Notes under the pieces: generated by a model
What the model was told of the DNA's origin: nothing
The model's input: the letters and a program-made list of their open reading frames with translations, nothing else
Database searches by the model: none
Translations under genes and position numbers: made by a program
NCBI GenBank assembly: GCA_948616425.1
Contig: CAPGBJ010000090.1
Span: 29,836 to 93,835, forward strand
Source of the DNA: an uncultured Oscillospiraceae bacterium
Lineage (GTDB): Bacteria > Bacillota > Clostridia > Oscillospirales > Oscillospiraceae
Direction: 5' to 3'
Length of the DNA stretch: 64,000 nt
Part shown: piece after piece, positions 50,899-60,210 of the stretch
Layout: every line of letters starts with the position of its first letter
Position numbering within the stretch: the first letter of the stretch is position 1

Positions 50899-52080
50899 AT
50901 GGAATCCTATACATATTTGCTGCTGTTGGCCGTTATACTTTTGTCCACCAAGGTTTTTGGTCTCCTTACCGAACATGTCCACCTGCCCCAGGTGGTAGGC
51001 GCGCTGTTGGCGGGCATTGTCATGGGGCCCAGCGGGTTTGGCGTGCTCCATAGCACTGATTTTTTGATGAAGGCGGCGGAAATCGGCGTGATTATGCTGA
51101 TGTTCACTGCCGGTATCGACACCGATATGAAGGAGCTGAGGGAGACCGGAGTGCAGGCCAGCCTGATTGCAGTGATGGGCGTCTTTGTTCCGCTGCTGCT
51201 GTGCGGCGGGCTGTATTTTGTCTTCTTCTGTGACGGGCAGCTGAGCGCGTATAACCTTCTGCGCTCGGCGTTTATGGGGTCGGTCTTCTCCGCTACCTCC
51301 GTCTCTATTACGGTGGAGACTTTGAATGAGATGGGGAAGCTGAAGAGCAAGACGGGGACCACGCTTCTGAGCGCCGCCCTGATTGACGACATTATTGGGA
51401 TTGTAGTGCTCTCTGTGCTCAGCGCCTTCAGCTCCGGAGACTCTGACCCGGCGTTGGTGGTGGTTCGCATTGTGCTCTTCTTCGGCTTTGTCCTGGTGGT
51501 GGGGCTGGTGGTCCGCCGGCTGTTCAGCTATATCGCGGAGGAGCACTGGCACAGCCGCCGGGTGGCGGTGTGGGCGCTGGCCTTCTGCCTGTTGATGGCC
51601 TATTGCGCTGAGGCCTGGTTTGGGGTGGCCGACATCACCGGCGCCTACTTTGCCGGTCTGATTTTGTGCAATGTGACGAAGGCACGGAAGTTTGTGGCGA
51701 AAAAATTCACCATTACCTCTTATATGGTGTTTACTCCGGTGTTTTTTGCCGGGGTGGGGATGAAAACGAATCTGCGGGATATGAATTCTGATATTCTGGT
51801 CTTTGCCCTGCTTCTGGTGGCTGCCGCTGTACTGTCCAAGCTGATTGGCTGCGGACTGGGGGGACTGGCCTGCCGTATGAGCCGGCATCAGGCGCTTGTG
51901 GTGGGTATCGGTATGGTAGCTCGGAGCGAGGTGGCCCTGATGGTGGCGCAGAGGGGCATTGGCGCTGGAATGATTGATCCAGCGATTCTGCCCGCCATCG
52001 TGCTCAGCGTGATCGCCTCTGCCTTGCTGACCCCGGTGCTGCTGAAGCTGGCCATCTCCAGGGGGCCGGAACTGGCCTGA
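50899..52080 (+). CDS. CPA2-family cation/proton antiporter
   Basis: A 393-residue membrane protein with about twelve helices of the Na+/H+ (or K+/H+) exchanger domain. HLPQVVGALLAGIVMGPSGFG is the conserved early helix pair, the ion-binding Asp-Asp is in LIDDIIGIVVLSVL, and GVGMKTNLRD and MVARSEVALMVAQRG mark the second half. There is no C-terminal TrkA-N domain, unlike KefB/KefC. It exchanges monovalent cations for protons in pH and salt balance; ion choice cannot be told. The ATG follows AGGAGG. Confidence 0.92.
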   Translation: MESYTYLLLLAVILLSTKVFGLLTEHVHLPQVVGALLAGIVMGPSGFGVLHSTDFLMKAAEIGVIMLMFTAGIDTDMKELRETGVQASLIAVMGVFVPLLLCGGLYFVFFCDGQLSAYNLLRSAFMGSVFSATSVSITVETLNEMGKLKSKTGTTLLSAALIDDIIGIVVLSVLSAFSSGDSDPALVVVRIVLFFGFVLVVGLVVRRLFSYIAEEHWHSRRVAVWALAFCLLMAYCAEAWFGVADITGAYFAGLILCNVTKARKFVAKKFTITSYMVFTPVFFAGVGMKTNLRDMNSDILVFALLLVAAAVLSKLIGCGLGGLACRMSRHQALVVGIGMVARSEVALMVAQRGIGAGMIDPAILPAIVLSVIASALLTPVLLKLAISRGPELA

Positions 52081-52130
52081 TACCCTGGGGGTAGGGGGCG
52101 TGACAGTTCCAGTAAGAAAAACGAAAAAAC

Positions 52131-52168
52131 ACAAGGGCCTCCCGGCGCGGCAGTCGGGAGGCCCTTGT
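52131..52168 (-). terminator. Terminator of carAB
   Basis: ACAAGGGCCTCCCG and CGGGAGGCCCTTGT form a perfect 14-base-pair stem with a ten-base loop just past the carB stop, followed by GTTTTTTCGTTTT on the minus strand. Confidence 0.92.
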
Positions 52169-52171
52169 CTG

Positions 52172-55100
52172 TCAGATCTTGGTAATGTCGATGGGGGTCA
52201 ACTCCCCAGCGCAGCTCTGCTGCCGGACGGTGAGCAGGGCCCGAGCGGTGTCCACCGAGGTGACGCAGCCCACCCCGTGCTCCACCGCGGAGCGGCGGAT
52301 ACGGAAGCCGTCGCTGTCGTGTTTTCTTCCCCGGGTGGGGGTATTGATAATCAGGTCCACCGTGCCCGAGGCGATCATATCCAGGATGTTGGGGTGGGCC
52401 TGAGAGACCCGGTTGACTGCCTTGCACGGGATGCCCGCCTCCTGGAGCACCTGGCAGGTGCCAGAGGTGGCGTACAGCTCCACCCCCATCTCCTCAAAGC
52501 CCCGGGCGATGGCGATGATCTCCCCCTTGTCCTCGTCCTTTACGGTGACGATGATGCGGCCGCCCCGTTTGGGGGCCCGCATCCCAGAGCCCTTGAAGGC
52601 CTTCAGCAGGGCCTGGGGGTAGGTCTCGGCCAGGCCCAGCACCTCGCCGGTGGACTTCATCTCCGGGCCCAGACCGGTGTCCACATCGGTGAGCTTCTCA
52701 AAGGAGAACACCGGGGCCTTGACGGCGAAGTAGTCCGCCTCCTTGTAGATGCCGGTGCCGTACTCCAGGTCTTTCAGCTTGGCCCCCAACATCACCTTGG
52801 TGGCCAGGTCGATGATGGGCACGCCGGTGACCTTGGAGATATAGGGGATCGTCCGGGAGGACCGGGGGTTGACCTCGATGACATAGATGTCATCGTTATA
52901 TAGGATATACTGGGCGTTGATCAGGCCGATGACCCCCAGGTGCTTGGCCATATTCCGGGTGTGCTGCAAAATCAGCTCCCGGTGTTTGTCCTCCAGGTGG
53001 AGGGGGGGATAGACGGCGATGGAGTCCCCGGAGTGGACGCCGGCCCGCTCCACATGCTCCATAATGCCGGGGATGAGGATGTCCTCCCCGTCGAAGATGC
53101 CGTCCACCTCCAGCTCCCGGCCCATGAGGTATTTGTCCACCAGGATGGGATGTTCCTGGACGGTCATGTTGATGATCTTCATGAACTCCTCAATGTTCCG
53201 GTCAGTATAGGCGATCTCCATGCCCTGGCCGCCCAGCACATAGGAGGGGCGGACCAGCACAGGGTAGCCCAGTTCATGGGCGGCGTCCAACGCCTCCTGG
53301 GTGGTGAACACCGTCCGGCCCTTGGCCCGGGGGATGCCGCACTTCTGTAAAATCTCGTCGAACCGCTCCCGGTCCTCGGCGGCGTCCACCCCGTCGGAGG
53401 AGGTGCCCAGGATGCGTACCCCCATGTCGGTGAGGGCTTTGGCCAGCTTGATGGCCGTTTGACCGCCGAACTGGACCACCGCCCCCCAGGGCTTCTCCTG
53501 TTCCACGATATTCTGCACATCCTCGGCGGTGAGAGGCTCGAAGTACAGCTTGTCGGCCACGTCGAAGTCGGTGGAGACGGTCTCGGGGTTGTTGTTGACG
53601 ATGATGGTCTCGCAGCCCAGATGTTTCAGGGCCCAGACCGAGTGGACCGAGCAGTAGTCAAACTCGATGCCCTGGCCGATGCGGATGGGGCCGGAGCCCA
53701 GCACCAGAACCTTCTTCCGGCCCGAGCCGTCGTCCCGGGCCTCGTTCTCCCCGTCGTAGGTGGAGTAGTAGTAGGGGGTCTCGGCGTCGAACTCGGCGGC
53801 GCAGGTGTCCACCATCTTGAAAGCGGGGATGATATGATACTTCTCCCGCAGGGTTTTCACCGCCGTTTGCTCCATGCCGCACAGGGCGCCGATGTAGCTG
53901 TCAGCGAAGCACATCTCCTTGGCACGCTTCAGAGTGTCTACGTCGGGCTCGCCCTTGCACCGCTTCAACTCCTCTTCCATGTCGATGATCCGCTGGAAAG
54001 CGTCCAGGAACCAGATGTCCATCTTGGTGATGGAGTAGATCTTCTGGGGGGAGAAGCCCCGGCGAAGGGCCTCGGCCACCACGAACAGCCGCTCGTCGGT
54101 GACGTTTACCAACAGTTCCTCGATCTCGTCGGTGTACAGCCCCTCCAGCTTGTCCAGCTTCAGGGCCCGGACATTCAACTCCAGGGAGCGGATGGCCTTC
54201 ATCACCGCCCCCTCGAAGGAATTGGCAATGGCCATCACTTCGCCGGTGGCCTTCATCTGGGTGCCCAGGGTGCGGCTGGCGGTGGTGAACTTGTCGAAGG
54301 GCAGGCGGGGGATTTTCAGCACACAGTAGTCAATGGTGGGCTCGAAGCAGGCCCTGGTCTTGCCGGTGACGGCGTTGGGGATCTCATCCAGGGTGTAGCC
54401 CAGGGCCACCTTGGCGGCCACCTTGGCGATGGGGTAGCCGGTGGCCTTGGAGGCCAGGGCGGAGGAGCGGGACACCCGGGGATTGACCTCGATGACGGCG
54501 TATTCAAAGCTGTCGGGGTTCAGGGCGAACTGCACATTACACCCGCCCTCGATCTCCAGGGCGGAGATGATGTCCAGGGCGGCGGAGCGGAGCATCTGGA
54601 ACTCCCGGTTGGCCAGGGTCTGGGTGGGGGCCACCACGATGGAGTCGCCGGTGTGGACCCCCACGGGGTCGATGTTCTCCATAGAGCAGATGGTGATGAC
54701 ATTGCCGGCCCCGTCCCGCATGACCTCGAATTCAATCTCTTTCCAGCCGGCGATACACCGCTCGATGAGCACTTGGCCCACACGGGACAGGTTGATGCCC
54801 CGGTCAGAGATCTCCTCCAGGGAGGCGCGGTCGTAGGCGATGCCGCCGCCAGTGCCCCCCAGGGTGTAGGCGGGCCGGACGATGACGGGATAGCCGATGC
54901 TCTCGGCAAAGGAGACCGCGTCCTTCACGCTCTCCACCACCAGGGAGGTGACACAGGGCTGGCTGATGGACTCCATGCAGTCTTTGAAGCCCTGGCGGTC
55001 CTCCGCCTTGCGGATGGACTCGGGGCTGGTGCCCAGCAGACGGACGCCGTACTTCTCCAGGGTGCCGTTCTCGTGGAGGGCCATGGCCAGATTCAGGCCG

Positions 55101-55381
55101 GTCTGCCCGCCCAGGGTGGGCAGGATGGAGTCAGGCCGCTCCTTCTCAATGACCTGGGTGACCGAGGGGATGTTCAGCGGCTCGATATACACATGGTCGG
55201 CAATGTCCTTGTCTGTCATGATGGTGGCGGGGTTGGAGTTGACCAGCACCACCTCTAATCCCTCCTCCTTGAGGGCGCGGCAGGCCTGGGTGCCGGCGTA
55301 GTCGAACTCGGCGGCCTGGCCGATGACGATGGGGCCGGAGCCCAGCACCAGCACCTTTTTCACGTCGGTATACTTGGGCAT
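52172..55381 (-). CDS. carB: Carbamoyl-phosphate synthase large subunit
   Basis: A 1069-residue enzyme with two homologous ATP-grasp halves, each opening with KKVLVLGSGPIxIGQxxEFDY (near residues 8 and 555), and a C-terminal MGS-like allosteric domain (from about 940). It makes carbamoyl phosphate from bicarbonate, ammonia and two ATP for pyrimidine and arginine synthesis. EVNPRVSRSSALASKATGYPIAK and EVNPRSSRTIPYISK are the paired substrate-channel motifs. Its ATG shares a base with the carA stop (TAATG), so the subunits are made in balance. Confidence 0.98.
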   Translation of the reverse strand: MPKYTDVKKVLVLGSGPIVIGQAAEFDYAGTQACRALKEEGLEVVLVNSNPATIMTDKDIADHVYIEPLNIPSVTQVIEKERPDSILPTLGGQTGLNLAMALHENGTLEKYGVRLLGTSPESIRKAEDRQGFKDCMESISQPCVTSLVVESVKDAVSFAESIGYPVIVRPAYTLGGTGGGIAYDRASLEEISDRGINLSRVGQVLIERCIAGWKEIEFEVMRDGAGNVITICSMENIDPVGVHTGDSIVVAPTQTLANREFQMLRSAALDIISALEIEGGCNVQFALNPDSFEYAVIEVNPRVSRSSALASKATGYPIAKVAAKVALGYTLDEIPNAVTGKTRACFEPTIDYCVLKIPRLPFDKFTTASRTLGTQMKATGEVMAIANSFEGAVMKAIRSLELNVRALKLDKLEGLYTDEIEELLVNVTDERLFVVAEALRRGFSPQKIYSITKMDIWFLDAFQRIIDMEEELKRCKGEPDVDTLKRAKEMCFADSYIGALCGMEQTAVKTLREKYHIIPAFKMVDTCAAEFDAETPYYYSTYDGENEARDDGSGRKKVLVLGSGPIRIGQGIEFDYCSVHSVWALKHLGCETIIVNNNPETVSTDFDVADKLYFEPLTAEDVQNIVEQEKPWGAVVQFGGQTAIKLAKALTDMGVRILGTSSDGVDAAEDRERFDEILQKCGIPRAKGRTVFTTQEALDAAHELGYPVLVRPSYVLGGQGMEIAYTDRNIEEFMKIINMTVQEHPILVDKYLMGRELEVDGIFDGEDILIPGIMEHVERAGVHSGDSIAVYPPLHLEDKHRELILQHTRNMAKHLGVIGLINAQYILYNDDIYVIEVNPRSSRTIPYISKVTGVPIIDLATKVMLGAKLKDLEYGTGIYKEADYFAVKAPVFSFEKLTDVDTGLGPEMKSTGEVLGLAETYPQALLKAFKGSGMRAPKRGGRIIVTVKDEDKGEIIAIARGFEEMGVELYATSGTCQVLQEAGIPCKAVNRVSQAHPNILDMIASGTVDLIINTPTRGRKHDSDGFRIRRSAVEHGVGCVTSVDTARALLTVRQQSCAGELTPIDITKI

Positions 55382-56478
55382 TACTTGTCACCTCCGGATT
55401 TTTTTGCCGCTATGGAGTGGATAAAGCGGTTGAACAGGTATTCCGTGTCCTTGGGGCCGGCGTTGGCCTCTGGATGGAACTGGGTGGTGAAGCAGTTGGG
55501 CCGCTTGTACCATAGGCCCTCGCAGGTGCCGTCGTTGACGTTGACGTGAGATACCTCCGCCACAGTGGGGTCCACCGAGTCGGAAAGCACCATGTAGCCG
55601 TGATTCTGGCTGGTGATGAATACACGGCCCTTCTCCAGGTCTCGGACGGGGTGGTTGCCCCCCCGGTGGCCATAGGCCAGCTTGCCGGTTTTGGCCCCGG
55701 TGGCCAGAGCCAGCAGCTGGTGCCCCAGACAGACGCCGAAGAGGGGGAGGTCGCTGTGGTAGAGCTTTTTCAGTTCGGCGATGATCTCTACATTCTCGGC
55801 CGGGTCGCCGGGGCCGTTGGACAGCATCACGCCGTCATATTCCCCGGCCAGCACCGCTGCCGCCGGAGTAGAGGCGGGCAGGGCGGTGACCTTACAGCCC
55901 CGCTTCTGAAGACACTCGATCATGTGCTTCTTGACCCCGTAGTCCATCATGGCCACATGGTATCGCTCCTCGCCATGGGCGGGGAAAACCTCCGGCTGAC
56001 TCCGGGTGACCAGGGGGACGGTATTCTCTACCCGGTAGGTCCTCAGGTCCTCTAACACCTGGGCAATATTAAAATGCTCCGCGCAGGTGAGCATTCCGTT
56101 CATGCTCCCCTGACTGCGGAGTATCTTGGTCAGCGCCCGGGTGTCTACCCCCTGGATGCCGGTGATATTGTGTTCCTTCAAATAGCTGCCCAGGTCGCCC
56201 TCGCAGCGGAAATTGCTCCCCCGGGGGGACAGATGCCGTACTACAAAGGCCTCTACCCAGGGCCGGGTGGACTCGCTGTCCTCGTGGTTCACGCCGTAAT
56301 TGCCGATGAGGGGGTAGGACATGACCACACCTTGTCCAGCGTAAGAGGGGTCGGTGAGGATCTCCTGATAGCCGGTCATGGAGGTGTTGAACACCATCTC
56401 ACATACCCGCGTCTCGGTGGAACCGATGCTGGTGCCAGAGAAGATGTTTCCATTGGCTAAGATCAAGGTCGCTTTCAT
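55381..56478 (-). CDS. carA: Carbamoyl-phosphate synthase small subunit
   Basis: A 365-residue glutaminase subunit that passes ammonia to CarB. The N-terminal CarA domain has MTGYQEILTDPSYAGQ and the class I amidotransferase domain has the nucleophile in LFGVCLGHQLLALA, the oxyanion strand in GVMLSNGPGDP and the His-Glu pair in TQFHPEANAGP. AAAGG lies directly before the ATG, so the binding site is unusually close. Together with carB it forms a two-gene operon. Confidence 0.98.
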   Translation of the reverse strand: MKATLILANGNIFSGTSIGSTETRVCEMVFNTSMTGYQEILTDPSYAGQGVVMSYPLIGNYGVNHEDSESTRPWVEAFVVRHLSPRGSNFRCEGDLGSYLKEHNITGIQGVDTRALTKILRSQGSMNGMLTCAEHFNIAQVLEDLRTYRVENTVPLVTRSQPEVFPAHGEERYHVAMMDYGVKKHMIECLQKRGCKVTALPASTPAAAVLAGEYDGVMLSNGPGDPAENVEIIAELKKLYHSDLPLFGVCLGHQLLALATGAKTGKLAYGHRGGNHPVRDLEKGRVFITSQNHGYMVLSDSVDPTVAEVSHVNVNDGTCEGLWYKRPNCFTTQFHPEANAGPKDTEYLFNRFIHSIAAKKSGGDK

Positions 56479-56531
56479 CCTTTGTTCACTCGCTTTCCAT
56501 TCCAGATAAAGTGCCGATACGTAATTAAGTT

Positions 56532-56560
56532 ATTTTATCGAAAAAAGGACGTCTTGACAA
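56532..56560 (-). promoter_or_regulatory. Promoter of carAB
   Basis: On the minus strand TTGTCA (56560-56555), 17 bases, TAAAAT (56537-56532), about 50 bases before the carA ATG. No PyrR-type attenuator can fit in so short a leader. Confidence 0.6.
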
Positions 56561-56654
56561 GATGGCGTTTTCCCTTTTTCTATCTCAATATCTGGGGGAT
56601 ATTTGGGCAATTCGTGGGGAAGGATAGTATTGATCCGTAGGGATGGGTCATGCT

Positions 56655-56697
56655 GCGTCCGCCCCGCCGCTTAACGGCTGCGAATGATGGCGGACGC
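56655..56697 (+). repeat. Nested hairpin before the DUF421 gene
   Basis: GCGTCCGCC (56655-56663) pairs with GGCGGACGC (56689-56697) and encloses GCCG/CGGC. It follows a GTAGGGATGGG sequence and lies 43 bases before the DUF421 start. It belongs to the same style of GTAGGG-associated hairpins as at 23386. Confidence 0.6.
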
Positions 56698-56739
56698 TTC
56701 GTAAAGTGTCCCGACAGAATATGCCCGGAGGTGTCCCTC

Positions 56740-57414
56740 ATGTTTACCGGCCTTTTACGCACGATCATCCTATACATCCTCATCATTGCTGGAGTGCGGC
56801 TGATGGGTAAGCGGCAGGTGGGGGAACTGGAGCCCTCGGAACTGGTGCTGTCACTCATCATCGCGGATCTGGCCTCGGTGCCTATGCAGGACTACGGGAT
56901 TCCCCTGCTTACCGGGGTGGTCCCCATTCTGACGCTGCTGGCCGTCACGATGATTTTGTCGGTGCTGACCATGAAGAGCGTTCGCTTTCGGGCCGTCGTG
57001 TGCGGCAGGCCCAGCATGGTGATTCGAAACGGGGTGGTGGACCAGACGGAGATGGCCAAAAACCGGCTTACAGTAGATGAACTGCTGGAGGAGCTGCGCA
57101 TTCAGGGCTATACCGACCTGTCTACCGTCAAATATGCCATTTTGGAGACCAATGGCCAGCTGTCTGTCCTGCCCTACGCCAACCAGAAGCCCCCTACGGC
57201 CCGGGAACTGAAGGTGGCAGTGGAGGAGGGGGGACTGCCCCGGGTGGTGGTGAGCGACGGCAAATTGTTGGAACGCAACTTGAAGGCCCTGGGCCACGAC
57301 CGACCCTGGCTGGACCGGCAGCTGAGCCAGCGGGGGTGCAAGGATGTGTCAAAGGTGTTTCTCCTGTTGGTGGACGAGGCGGACGCGGTGTATTTTGTTA
57401 AAAAGGAGCAGTAG
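56740..57414 (+). CDS. DUF421 / YetF-like membrane protein
   Basis: A 224-residue protein with three N-terminal helices (LRTIILYILIIAGVRLMGKRQVGELEP is the signature start, then GIPLLTGVVPILTLLAVTMIL) and a cytosolic C-terminal domain with RPSMVIRNGVVDQTEMAKNRLTVDELLEELR and YAILETNGQLSVLP. This is the DUF421 (YetF/YcaP) pattern; the role is unknown, with links to spore and stress proteins in Bacillus. The ATG at 56740 follows GGAGGTG. The DUF4363 gene after it is the usual partner in Clostridia. Confidence 0.9.
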   Translation: MFTGLLRTIILYILIIAGVRLMGKRQVGELEPSELVLSLIIADLASVPMQDYGIPLLTGVVPILTLLAVTMILSVLTMKSVRFRAVVCGRPSMVIRNGVVDQTEMAKNRLTVDELLEELRIQGYTDLSTVKYAILETNGQLSVLPYANQKPPTARELKVAVEEGGLPRVVVSDGKLLERNLKALGHDRPWLDRQLSQRGCKDVSKVFLLLVDEADAVYFVKKEQ

Positions 57415-57500
57415 GGACGCAGGGCAAGTGGTTCCATCTTGGCCCTGACGGCCGCAAATGGCGGCGGATGCCCCATCTCTGCACAGGAGGAGGAACGACC

Positions 57501-57881
57501 ATGAGACGACTTTGGATCGCCTTGGCTCTGCTGGCCTTTCTGCTGGGGGCCAGCCTGACCAACGCATGGTATGCCCAGCGGTTGACGGGGGACATGCGGG
57601 AGGGGCTGAGTCAGGCTCAGCATCTGGCGGAACAGGGGGATTGGGGACGGGCAGAGGCCCTTACCCGGCAGGTATATGAGGACTGGCAGAACCACCACTT
57701 TTACTTCCATACCTTCATGCGGCACAGCGATACCGACCAGGTTCTACGGGCGTTTCGCACTGTGCTGGAGTATCTTCAGCTCCAGGAACCGGACCAGTAC
57801 AACGCGGCCAACGCTGACCTGGTGGCCCAGCTGGAGCTGTTGGCCGAGATGGAGCAGGCTACGGTGGTCAATGTGCTGTGA
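57501..57881 (+). CDS. DUF4363 family protein
   Basis: A 126-residue protein with an N-terminal membrane anchor (RRLWIALALLAFLLGASLTNAW) and a helical extracytoplasmic part with GDWGRAEALTRQVYEDWQNHHFYFHTFMRHSD, as in DUF4363. Function unknown. It forms a pair with the DUF421 gene 86 bases upstream. The ATG at 57501 follows AGGAGGAGG; an ATG eleven codons earlier has no binding site. Confidence 0.85.
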   Translation: MRRLWIALALLAFLLGASLTNAWYAQRLTGDMREGLSQAQHLAEQGDWGRAEALTRQVYEDWQNHHFYFHTFMRHSDTDQVLRAFRTVLEYLQLQEPDQYNAANADLVAQLELLAEMEQATVVNVL

Positions 57882-57890
57882 ATCTGATAA

Positions 57891-57916
57891 AGACAGCGGG
57901 CCTGGGCCCGCTGTCT
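57891..57916. terminator. Bidirectional terminator between DUF4363 and glmS
   Basis: AGACAGCGGGCC and GGCCCGCTGTCT form a perfect 12-base-pair stem with a TG loop between convergent genes, with TTTG on the plus side and CTTTATC on the minus side. Confidence 0.8.
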
Positions 57917-57920
57917 TTGC

Positions 57921-59756
57921 CTATTCCACTGTCACGCTTTTGGCCAGGTTTCTGGGCCGGTCAATATCACAGCCCCGCATGAGTGCTACATAGTAGGCGA
58001 AAAGCTGGAGGGGGACCACGCCCAGACAGGGGAGAAGAAGCTGGTGGATATCCGGGATGGTCATGACCGCGTCGGCGGTATGGGCCACCTCCTCCCGGCA
58101 GGACTGGGTGGTGAGGGACAGCACATCGGCCCCCCGGGCCTTCACCTCCACCACATTGTTCATGGCCTTGGCGAAAAGCCGGCCGTAGGTGCTCAGGGCC
58201 ACCACCAAGGTGCCGTCCTCAATGAGGCTGATGGTACCGTGTTTCAACTCCCCGGCGGCGTAGGCCTCCGAGTGGATGTAGGAGATCTCCTTCAGCTTTA
58301 GGGAGCCCTCCAGGCCCAGGGCAAAATCCAGATTGCGTCCGATGAAGAAGATTGAGTTGTGATTGAAGTACTGGGAGGCGAAGTACTGGATATCGTCCCG
58401 TCGGGACAGCACCTCCTCCATTTTGCCGGGCAATTCCTGGAAGGCGGCCAGGGTGGCGCGATACTCCTCGTCAGAGACGGTGTCCAGCTCCCTGGCCAGC
58501 CACAGGGCCAGCAGGGAGAGCAGTGCCAGCTGGGTGGTGTAGGCCTTGGTGGTGGCTACGGCGATTTCTGGTCCCGCCCAGGTGTACAGCACCTGGTCTG
58601 ACTCCCGGGCGATGGAGGAGCCCACCACGTTGACGATGGACAGGATGTGCCCTCCCAGCCGCCGGGCCTCCCGGAGGGCGGCCATGGTGTCCAGCGTCTC
58701 GCCCGACTGGCTGATGACGATGACCAGGGTGTTTTCGTCCACAATGGGGTCCATATACCGAAATTCCGAGCCCAGGGCCACCTCCACCGGGATGCGGGTG
58801 AGCCGCTCCAGATGGTATTTGCCCACCACCCCCACGTGGTAGCTGGAGCCGCAGGCGACAATGTAGATGCGGTGCAGGTGTTTGAGAAGGTCCGGAGGGA
58901 GGGAGAGACCCTCAAAGACCGCCTCCCCGTCCCGGATGCGAGGGGAGAGGCACCGACGCAGGGCCTCGGGCTGCTCCATGATCTCTTTGAACATGAAGTG
59001 TTCATACCCGCCCTTCTCGGCGGCGTCAATCTCCCAATCGACGGTCGTGATCTCCTTCTCAATGGGCTGTATCAGGTGGTTGTAGCACTGGATGCCCTCC
59101 CGGGTGAGGACGGCCAGCTCCCCGTCCTCCATGTAGCCCACCCGTCTGGTATGGCGCAGGATGGCGGTGACGTCGCTGGCGATAAAATTGCAGCCCTGGC
59201 CGTAGCCCAGAATCAGAGGGCTGTCCTTGCGGACGGCCACAAGTTGGCCGGGGCAGTCGGCGCAAAGGATGCCCAGGGCGTAGGCCCCCTGGATGCGGCG
59301 GAGCACCCGGCCCACGGCGGCCAGAATATCCCCCTCATAGAAATACTCTATGAGCTGGGCCACCACTTCGGTGTCGGTCTCCGAGGTGAAGGGGACCCCC
59401 TGGGCCACGAGGAAGGCCTTCAGTTCGGTGTAATTCTCGATGATGCCGTTATGGACCACGGCGATCTTGCCGCTGCGGCTCACCTGGGGGTGGGAGTTGA
59501 CGTCGCTGGGGGCGCCGTGGGTGGCCCAGCGGGTGTGTCCCACCCCTACGGTGCTGTTCAGGGTGGCCCCGCCGTGGAGCTGGTCGGACAGTACCTGGAG
59601 CCTCCCCTTGGCCTTGTGGACAGCCAGGGCGCCCGCCTGAGCGTCAAATACCGCCACCCCGGCGGAGTCATACCCCCGATACTCCAGCCGGGACAGCCCG
59701 TCCAACAGGATGGGGGCGGCCTGTTCCGCCCCAATATAACCTACAATTCCGCACAT
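57921..59756 (-). CDS. glmS: Glutamine-fructose-6-phosphate aminotransferase
   Basis: A 611-residue enzyme that makes glucosamine 6-phosphate for peptidoglycan. The mature protein starts with the catalytic Cys in MCGIVGYIG; the glutaminase domain (to about 215) has HTRWATHGAPSDVNSHP and HNGIIENY; two SIS domains follow (about 290-430 and 460-600), with SQSGETLDTMAALREAR and the C-terminal DxxRNLAKSVTVE. The ATG at 59756 follows GGAGG; eight extra codons upstream are rejected because Cys must be residue 2. It is controlled by a glmS ribozyme. Confidence 0.98.
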   Translation of the reverse strand: MCGIVGYIGAEQAAPILLDGLSRLEYRGYDSAGVAVFDAQAGALAVHKAKGRLQVLSDQLHGGATLNSTVGVGHTRWATHGAPSDVNSHPQVSRSGKIAVVHNGIIENYTELKAFLVAQGVPFTSETDTEVVAQLIEYFYEGDILAAVGRVLRRIQGAYALGILCADCPGQLVAVRKDSPLILGYGQGCNFIASDVTAILRHTRRVGYMEDGELAVLTREGIQCYNHLIQPIEKEITTVDWEIDAAEKGGYEHFMFKEIMEQPEALRRCLSPRIRDGEAVFEGLSLPPDLLKHLHRIYIVACGSSYHVGVVGKYHLERLTRIPVEVALGSEFRYMDPIVDENTLVIVISQSGETLDTMAALREARRLGGHILSIVNVVGSSIARESDQVLYTWAGPEIAVATTKAYTTQLALLSLLALWLARELDTVSDEEYRATLAAFQELPGKMEEVLSRRDDIQYFASQYFNHNSIFFIGRNLDFALGLEGSLKLKEISYIHSEAYAAGELKHGTISLIEDGTLVVALSTYGRLFAKAMNNVVEVKARGADVLSLTTQSCREEVAHTADAVMTIPDIHQLLLPCLGVVPLQLFAYYVALMRGCDIDRPRNLAKSVTVE

Positions 59757-59849
59757 ATTCCATTTTCCTCCTTGACCCACTGCGCGTTTAGGAGGCCTCC
59801 GCCAGGCGGCGGGGACGGCACAGACAGCAGCGGGGTAAAATCAGGAGGA

Positions 59850-60021
59850 CAAACTCGCAGCCATTTGACCTCGTTCCCCGGTCACAGCCCCTTTGTTTTG
59901 CGGTTGCCCGCATATTTGTGGACTGTGTACGCACCCGGAGCCGGTGCGGAGGGGCATCCGCCGAACATTCGATTCTCCCCTCACCTCGTCGTCCCGCCTG
60001 TCAGGGCGGGCGCTGGCGCTT
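59850..60021 (-). ncRNA. glmS ribozyme / riboswitch
   Basis: The minus-strand leader of glmS carries the conserved glmS ribozyme core: the cleavage-site sequence AAGCGCC (60021-60015), then GACGAGGTGAGGGGAGAATC (GACGAGG at 59990-59984), TTCGGCGGATGCCCC (59965-59951), a stable hairpin, and CAAATGGCTGC near 59862. Glucosamine 6-phosphate acts as cofactor for self-cleavage and so lowers glmS expression. Cleavage is expected just 5' of GCGCC near 60020. The family match is by eye, but the order and spacing of the core blocks are those of the known class. Confidence 0.9.
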
Positions 60022-60039
60022 CTGATGGGTGTTCCCCAT
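60001..60039 (-). CDS. Possible 12-codon leader peptide across the ribozyme cleavage site
   Basis: ATG to TGA encodes MGNTHQKRQRPP. AGGAGG lies upstream but only two bases away, which is too close for efficient initiation. The frame spans the cleavage site of the glmS ribozyme. It may be chance; ribosomes here would compete with folding of the ribozyme. Confidence 0.2.
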   Translation of the reverse strand: MGNTHQKRQRPP

Positions 60040-60105
60040 GGCCTCCTTTCCTTCTGCGATGTATGAGATTCTACAGGAGATCCGCTTTGTCCCATACGTC
60101 TGTCC

Positions 60106-60134
60106 ATTATACGGGTCCCACTTCTGGTTGTAAA
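60106..60134 (-). promoter_or_regulatory. Promoter of glmS
   Basis: On the minus strand TTTACA (60134-60129), 17 bases, TATAAT (60111-60106), so transcription starts about 80 bases before the ribozyme core. It is back to back with the galM promoter. Confidence 0.8.
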
Positions 60135-60148
60135 GAAAAATTTGAAAA

Positions 60149-60177
60149 TTGCCTTTTTCGGGAAAATCTGCTATACT
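60149..60177 (+). promoter_or_regulatory. Promoter of galM
   Basis: TTGCCT (60149-60154), 17 bases, TATACT (60172-60177), about 30 bases before the galM ATG. Confidence 0.6.
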
Positions 60178-60210
60178 GTTTCCAGAAAAATGAACGAGGA
60201 GGCCATGAGA

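Noticed and set aside
53459..55258. Long plus-strand open frame opposite carB
   Set aside because: It is the mirror of carB codon bias in GC-rich DNA; no ribosome binding site, no family motif, and carB is certain on the other strand.
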